A DNA stretch of 6,297 bases, taken from the NCBI GenBank assembly GCA_964363305.1, contig CAYIHX010000089.1, positions 1 to 6,297 on the forward strand, written 5' to 3'. The position numbers were made by a program, and so were the translations under genes. Below are positions 4,770 through 6,297 of this stretch, piece after piece. Under the pieces are notes generated by a model. That model had not been told where the DNA came from and searched no databases. It saw only the letters and a list, made by a program, of their open reading frames with translations. Origin of the DNA: CAYIHX01 sp964363305 (GTDB lineage: Bacteria > Bdellovibrionota > UBA1018). Position 1 is the stretch's first letter. Each line of letters begins with the position of its first letter.

Positions 4770-6297
4770 CTACCGCACCTTCAACCGCCGACCTCCCGCG
4801 AACTTACTCTTCAACGAAGCAATCTCATCCGCATCCGCGAGCAGATCAGCGATGAGTTGCTCCGGTCGTGGTCGCGGCTGACCCTCGGGCACCTCGGCGA
4901 CCAGCCGGGCCAGCGCACCTGCCACCAACGCGGCGGAGTGAGCGGTCGAGCTGCTGGTTGCATACCCGTTCCGTGGGTTTGGTACATAGAGATCCACACC
5001 GGGTGCGGCGATGCCTACAAAAGACGACGACCCGTTCGAAGAAAACGCCGGAGAAGATGCGAACTGGTCCTGCCCATTCACTGCAAACACCGGCAATACA
5101 TTCTCATATTCTCGCGCAAGCGTAGCGGGCAGGTAGCGATTACGCTCAAAACTCTTGCCGCGATCGCCGGCCGCGGCTACGACGATCACCCCGGCCTCTC
5201 GTGCGAGGGCCACGCCGGCTTCGATCGCATGAGATTCACGGCGCGTGGCCCAACCGCACAAAATGATGTCGGCACCTTCCTGCACGGCAAACTCGAATGC
5301 GGAATACAAAGCCGCTGAGGAAGTGATTCCGTAGGGGCTAAATACCTTAATCGGTAAGTAACGAGCCTGTGGCGCGATCGCCATCGCCAGACCGGCCAGC
5401 TCGGTCCCATGAAAATGATCATCTGCGGGGCGGCTATCACCGCTCACGAAATCCCAGCCATACCGGGCCTTGCGTCCTCTCGCATCAGCCGGCGCATCGG
5501 GTCGAATTCGCAGATTTTCATGCAGCACCGGATGGTTATAATCCACGCCAGAATCAATAATCGCAATCAATGGAACTCGCCGTCGTGGCAACTCGGACGC
5601 ACGCTCCCCTTTCCAACCGATCTTTCTCGCCCACGAAGTCCCCTGCAATCGATCGATGTAGCTCGCCAACGTCCTCGGCTGGCCCACCGAAGCGGAGCGC
5701 TCGACCGGGACGCGAGGCGTTTGAGCACCTGAATCGAACGGCGGCTCCCAGACCTCTTCCGGTCGATCGGGCGCGCTCGCATAGGCGCGATCGTACATGG
5801 AGTATCGCCAAATCCGGTATGGCAGAGCGAAGAGCCCGACGATACTCCGCCCCACCGCATCGAGCACGGATATCGAGGGAACATCGCCCTTCTTGAAATC
5901 AAAAGCCTGAATCGTACTCGACGGGAGTTGAATCGATTCCGTCGCAGCCAAGACCGGATCGGCCGAGTCCCGAGCCAGACCACGCGTCTGGACTAAAACC
6001 TGGCTCTCCACCGCTGAAGGATCCACCTGCCGAATCACCATGCCAGCTTGCAAACGCTCGAACTCTCCGCTCTTCACCCGCGCGACGGTTCCGTACTCAT
6101 TCGAGACCAGACTCTCCAAATACACCCCGGGCGCCTCGAACACTTCAAAGGTCAGACCCGGGCGAATTGCGGCGTTCGGGCCGGTCCCCAGTAGAACGCG
6201 TGCCTCCGCGCGTTCGCGCCCCATAGGCAGCAAGCCGTCGATTCGACCCACCAGGGGCAAGCCCTCCAGTCCGCGAGTCAACGCCGCCATCGAACCA
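4770..6297 (-). CDS. FlgT-like domain plus subtilisin-fold (S8) protein, probable pseudoprotease; N-terminus outside window
   Basis: The reading frame is open to the window edge. The first ATG inside (6290) has only seven bases upstream, so no ribosome-binding site can be judged. That ATG starts inside a domain and shows no signal peptide, so the protein is probably longer. Residue numbers count from that ATG. Residues 12-90 (LVGRIDG...LGTGPNAAIRPGLTFEVFE...GMVIRQV) resemble the small beta domain at the C-terminus of FlgT/CsgG-associated proteins. A linker (about 91-220) includes a mildly hydrophobic stretch at 141-161. Residues 238-506 are a subtilisin fold: Asp246 in IIDSGVD, and His294 in HGTELAG where HGTHVAG is usual. 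The other active-site positions are changed. Asp376 (AAAGDRG) replaces the oxyanion Asn, Ala450 replaces the nucleophile Ser in a gapless match of YATSSSTAHSAALVAGA to the usual Y-x3-SGTSMAAPHVAGA, and GWA (346-348) stands where SLG is usual. It is likely a binding or structural protein rather than a protease. It may be secreted, but the export signal is not in view. Confidence 0.88.
   Translation of the reverse strand, partial: GSMAALTRGLEGLPLVGRIDGLLPMGRERAEARVLLGTGPNAAIRPGLTFEVFEAPGVYLESLVSNEYGTVARVKSGEFERLQAGMVIRQVDPSAVESQVLVQTRGLARDSADPVLAATESIQLPSSTIQAFDFKKGDVPSISVLDAVGRSIVGLFALPYRIWRYSMYDRAYASAPDRPEEVWEPPFDSGAQTPRVPVERSASVGQPRTLASYIDRLQGTSWARKIGWKGERASELPRRRVPLIAIIDSGVDYNHPVLHENLRIRPDAPADARGRKARYGWDFVSGDSRPADDHFHGTELAGLAMAIAPQARYLPIKVFSPYGITSSAALYSAFEFAVQEGADIILCGWATRRESHAIEAGVALAREAGVIVVAAAGDRGKSFERNRYLPATLAREYENVLPVFAVNGQDQFASSPAFSSNGSSSFVGIAAPGVDLYVPNPRNGYATSSSTAHSAALVAGALARLVAEVPEGQPRPRPEQLIADLLADADEIASLKSKFAGGRRLKVR

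Noticed and set aside
4623..5318. Plus-strand open frame of 231 codons opposite the subtilase-like gene
   Set aside because: Its translation is rich in Arg, His and Pro, has no recognisable motif, and lies antisense to a gene with clear family motifs. It is a GC-rich shadow frame.

Overview
The window carries five protein genes, all on the minus strand and packed tightly. The DNA is moderately GC-rich. One gene encodes an exported gamma-glutamyltranspeptidase with a signal peptide, which points to a Gram-negative bacterium. The protein families are too widespread to name a genus. The FlgT-like plus subtilase-like protein and the CoA-transferase/thiolase operon would suit a delta-proteobacterial or Bdellovibrionota-type organism, but that is only a guess.

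Layout in the direction of transcription, from right to left. (1) 6297-4770: the C-terminal part of a protein with a FlgT/CsgG-associated beta-barrel-like domain, a linker and a subtilisin (S8) fold. The fold keeps the catalytic Asp and His but has Ala where the nucleophile Ser should be, Asp for the oxyanion Asn, and a degenerate substrate-binding strand. It looks like a pseudoprotease. Its true N-terminus probably lies beyond the window. (2) 4769-4597: a 173-base gap that should hold the operon promoter. (3) 4596-3403: an acetoacetyl-CoA-type thiolase. (4) 3406-2702: ScoA, translationally coupled to the thiolase by an ATGA overlap. (5) 2581-1919: ScoB. (6) 1909-71: periplasmic gamma-glutamyltranspeptidase, starting 9 bases after scoB. 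The last 70 bases show no gene.

The thiolase and ScoAB form a standard acetoacetate (ketone body) module. ScoAB moves CoA from succinyl-CoA to acetoacetate, and the thiolase splits acetoacetyl-CoA into two acetyl-CoA, or runs in reverse. The ggt gene probably shares the transcript. It would hydrolyse glutathione or other gamma-glutamyl compounds outside the cytoplasm and yield glutamate, which can feed 2-oxoglutarate and succinyl-CoA. That metabolic link is inference.

The most striking non-coding feature is a 144-bp inverted-repeat element (2586-2729) between scoA and scoB. Its 39-bp arms match at 38 positions, and each arm is itself built from two palindromes. The rest of the window has closely spaced or overlapping genes. 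The element supplies the last eight codons and the stop codon of scoA, fills the scoA-scoB gap, and ends 4 bases before the scoB ATG, where no good ribosome-binding site is left. It looks like an inserted REPIN/MITE-type element that now shapes the end of one subunit and the translation start of its partner.
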